From positions 1-5,572 of the forward strand of contig JAICTU010000552.1 of NCBI GenBank assembly GCA_025936205.1: 5,572 nt of DNA, in the 5' to 3' direction. Within the stretch, counting starts at the first letter, position 1. Every line of letters begins with the position of its first letter. The notes beneath the pieces were generated by a model that made no database searches, was not told the origin of the DNA, and was given only the letters and a program-made list of their open reading frames with translations. This document shows positions 5,192 through 5,572 of this stretch, piece by piece. A program made the translations under genes and the position numbers. The stretch comes from Polyangiaceae bacterium. Lineage in GTDB: Bacteria > Myxococcota > Polyangia > Polyangiales > Polyangiaceae.

Positions 5192-5425
5192 CTAACTGCG
5201 GTTGTTCAGGGTGGATTGCGAAGCCTGACCTTCGACTTGGAGGCTCGCGGCGACACGGTTACCTCTCGAAGTGTGAGCAGCGGCCGAAAGGCATCCACGA
5301 GGCCCTTGCTTGCGACCAATTTGGATTTTTGTTCTTCCGCTCTCGACTTCCACCCTGATGAAGCCAAATACGACGCACGCAATCGTACCGAAGGTCAGGA
5401 CCGCCGCCGCAGAGATCAGTTCCAT
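5192..5425 (-). CDS. Small single-pass membrane protein
   Basis: From ATG 5425 the product has 77 residues; an upstream in-frame ATG at 5464 would add 13 polar residues (MSRSASSSPLERH). Neither start has a clear ribosome binding site. I prefer 5425 because the hydrophobic helix then begins at the N-terminus. Residues 3-23 (LISAAAVLTFGTIACVVFGF) form one transmembrane helix, followed by IRVEVESGRTKIQIGRKQ, a short amphipathic strand-like stretch, and a low-complexity polar tail rich in Ser, Arg and Asn to residue 77. The basic residues after the helix suggest the tail is cytoplasmic. It lies 28 bases upstream of the sigma-factor gene on the same strand and probably shares its transcript, so it could sense a membrane signal or hold the sigma factor or its partner. 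I do not recognise the family. Confidence 0.6.
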   Translation of the reverse strand: MELISAAAVLTFGTIACVVFGFIRVEVESGRTKIQIGRKQGPRGCLSAAAHTSRGNRVAASLQVEGQASQSTLNNRS

Positions 5426-5464
5426 GTGCCGTTCTAAGGGCGACGACGACGCCGATCTGGACAT

Positions 5465-5572
5465 GAGGAGTCTCTATTTCGTGGGGGTGTACAGAAAATG
5501 CTCACACTTGCTGGAGTCTCTCGTGGGCCGTCGGGGGGTCCTCGCGTTTTGCTGCGGTGGTCAGCGGAAAAC
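5465..5572 (-). promoter_or_regulatory. Upstream region of the sigma cluster with a spaced direct repeat
   Basis: Two copies of GGAGTCTCT start at 5467 and 5513 (46 bases apart). Each is followed by CGTGGG, directly in the second copy and after ATTT in the first. Between them lies GGTGTACAGAAAATGCTCAC. Near the window end, GTTTTGCTG (5546-5554) and an imperfect complement in CAGCGGAAAAC (5562-5572) form a loose inverted repeat. Repeated blocks like this occur at IS21-family ends and at operators. No clear -35/-10 pair for either sigma-70 or ECF promoters is visible on the minus strand. Confidence 0.35.

Noticed and set aside
4877..5437. Plus-strand 186-codon frame opposite the sigma and membrane genes
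   Set aside because: It is antisense to a clear sigma factor, lacks a ribosome binding site and has no domain-like sequence.
1..5572. CRISPR array or tandem repeat array
   Set aside because: No regularly spaced repeated units are visible; the only direct repeat is the two-copy one near 5467-5527.

Overview
This high-GC window looks like an accessory region of a large bacterial genome. My best guess is a myxobacterium (Myxococcota, Polyangia-like), inferred from codon style and from family resemblance recalled from memory, not from a marker gene. It mixes a few intact-looking genes with decayed mobile-element pieces.

Left part (1-1200): a minus-strand CDS starts at 84 behind a good ribosome binding site and leaves the window. 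A strong stem-loop (122-161) separates it from a plus-strand gene for a collagen-like, BclB-type surface protein (185-835). Next is a degenerate tRNA-Arg(CCG) (871-944). Its T stem contains the stop codon of a minus-strand tyrosine-recombinase C-terminus (932-1198). This arrangement is that of an integrated-element attachment scar.

Middle part (1200-3630): a small minus-strand hypothetical gene (1354-1644) whose coding signal appears to change frame near 1490; an unrecognised 250-aa plus-strand gene (1798-2550); a minus-strand fragment with one tetratricopeptide-like motif (2754-3032); and a plus-strand fragment resembling the C-terminus of an IS21-type transposase (3070-3378). The stretches 1199-1353, 1645-1797, 2551-2753 and 3379-3629 hold no gene I can support.

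Right part (3630-5572): the best-organised unit is a minus-strand three-gene cluster. It encodes a small single-pass membrane protein (5192-5425), an ECF-like sigma-70 factor (4546-5163) and a 272-aa soluble protein of unknown family (3731-4549) whose start overlaps the sigma stop by 4 bases. The layout suggests a signalling and transcription module. The third gene is not a recognisable membrane anti-sigma factor, and a coding-like stretch continues past its stop in another frame (3630-3740). Upstream of the cluster is a 5465-5572 non-coding segment with a spaced direct repeat, possibly an insertion-sequence end or an operator.
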